From Brenneria populi (GTDB taxonomy: Bacteria > Pseudomonadota > Gammaproteobacteria > Enterobacterales > Enterobacteriaceae): a stretch of DNA of 64,000 nt. This document shows, one piece after another, positions 63,611-64,000 of this stretch (its first letter is position 1; the number at the start of each line of letters is the position of its first letter). The translations under genes and the position numbers were made by a program. The notes under the pieces are model-generated. The model saw only the letters and a program-made list of their open reading frames with translations. It did no database searches and had not been told where the DNA came from. The stretch spans positions 124,001 through 188,000 of the forward strand of contig NZ_JAYWTM010000004.1 in the NCBI RefSeq assembly GCF_036016195.1. The letters run 5' to 3'.

Positions 63611-64000
63611 TTAGGCGGTGATCGATACGCTTTTTATCTGTGCGTAAAGTTGCATATTCGGATGCAGAGAGAGTTCATCGCGCGCCCACGGCGTGATCCG
63701 CGCCCACAGCGCTTGATCGCCGATCGCCAGCTTCACTTCGATTTGATCCTCAACATCAATGCACTCGACCACTCTGGCCGGAAGAACATTGCGGATGCTG
63801 CTGCCGGCGGACGGCCTCAATACCAGCGAGACATCGGCGGCATTGATACGGATGCGCAGCGGCGTATTTAGCGGCGCATCCACTTTTCCCACCCACAGGT
63901 GACGATCGCCCAGCGACAGCGCCGTCATCGCATAGCGATCGTGCTGCTCAAGAACGCGCACGTTCAATATGCTGCTCTGCTCTTCCCGCGGCAGCCAGGG
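63611..64000 (-). CDS. modC: ModC molybdate ABC transporter ATP-binding protein, C-terminal part
   Basis: The gene enters from the right edge; 129 codons plus the TAA at 63611-63613 are visible. The first readable residues PWLPREEQSSILNVRVLEQH match the start of the ModC C-terminal domain, followed by the MOP/TOBE segments LRIRINAADVSLVLRPSAGS and LWARITPWARDELSLHPNMQ and the ending YAQIKSVSITA, nearly identical to E. coli. The ATPase domain is outside the window. Delivers molybdate, needed for the molybdopterin in the formate dehydrogenase. Confidence 0.95.
   Translation of the reverse strand, partial: PWLPREEQSSILNVRVLEQHDRYAMTALSLGDRHLWVGKVDAPLNTPLRIRINAADVSLVLRPSAGSSIRNVLPARVVECIDVEDQIEVKLAIGDQALWARITPWARDELSLHPNMQLYAQIKSVSITA

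Overview
This window is chromosomal DNA from an enterobacterium. The backbone order (galF-gnd, wza-wzb-wzc next to yegH-asmA-dcd-udk, mrp-metG, pgl-ybhA-modC) is the one known from E. coli and its relatives. Base composition, dispersed palindromic repeats and a WecA-like gene at the head of a group 1-type polysaccharide locus suggest a soft-rot or plant-associated member of the Pectobacteriaceae (Brenneria/Dickeya/Pectobacterium/Lonsdalea type). The genus is inference; no rRNA or marker search was possible.

Layout. 1-600: end of a PduX-like L-threonine kinase. 660-1496: two small envelope genes on the minus strand. 1676-7859: an RpiR-type regulator divergent from a polyamine-type ABC importer fused in an operon with a DmpA-like N-terminal-nucleophile aminopeptidase; the promoter region carries a close match to a sigma-54 site. 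8131-12055: yjbEFGH exopolysaccharide operon (minus). 12568-15904: gnd, a pRiA4b ORF-3-like gene and galF. 15983-17469: a scar region with remnants of ugd and dedA, a broken DUF29 gene and a ParE/Phd-type toxin-antitoxin pair. 17740-43588: dedA, then one large minus-strand capsule/EPS locus. Read in the direction of transcription the locus runs JUMPstart/ops, wecA-like, wza, wzb, wzc, attenuator-like hairpin, GT2, wbaP, GT4, GT4, GT2, manC, manB, rfbBACD, GT2, wzx, ugd, EpsG-type wzy, Tat-signal beta-helix protein. 44213-44781: a second toxin-antitoxin pair. 44995-53769: yegH, asmA, dcd, udk, mrp, metG. 54093-58677: formate dehydrogenase-N/O operon with Cys in place of Sec. 59052-61392: an orphan sugar-type binding protein with an LVIVD-repeat protein. 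61549-64000: pgl, ybhA, modC (partial).

How it works together. The EPS locus encodes precursor supply (GDP-mannose from ManC/ManB, dTDP-rhamnose from RfbBACD, UDP-glucuronate from Ugd), chain initiation (WbaP, and a WecA-like enzyme), five further glycosyltransferases, Wzx flippase, Wzy polymerase, and the Wza-Wzb-Wzc export and control system. RfaH recruitment at ops is expected to let polymerase read the roughly 25 kb transcript. The distal AT-rich cargo (about 18.4-25.8 and 29.2-35.8 kb) contrasts with the more GC-balanced export, wbaP and rfb genes, as expected for a locus whose serotype-specific part is exchanged by recombination. Remnants of ugd and dedA beside galF record such exchange.

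The most notable points are: the sigma-54-type promoter plus RpiR regulator on the importer/DmpA operon; the Tat-targeted tailspike-like beta-helix protein at the end of the EPS locus; Cys196 in the formate dehydrogenase; the SBP-LVIVD pair without a transporter; the ugd/dedA/DUF29 scar; and several families of dispersed palindromic repeats.
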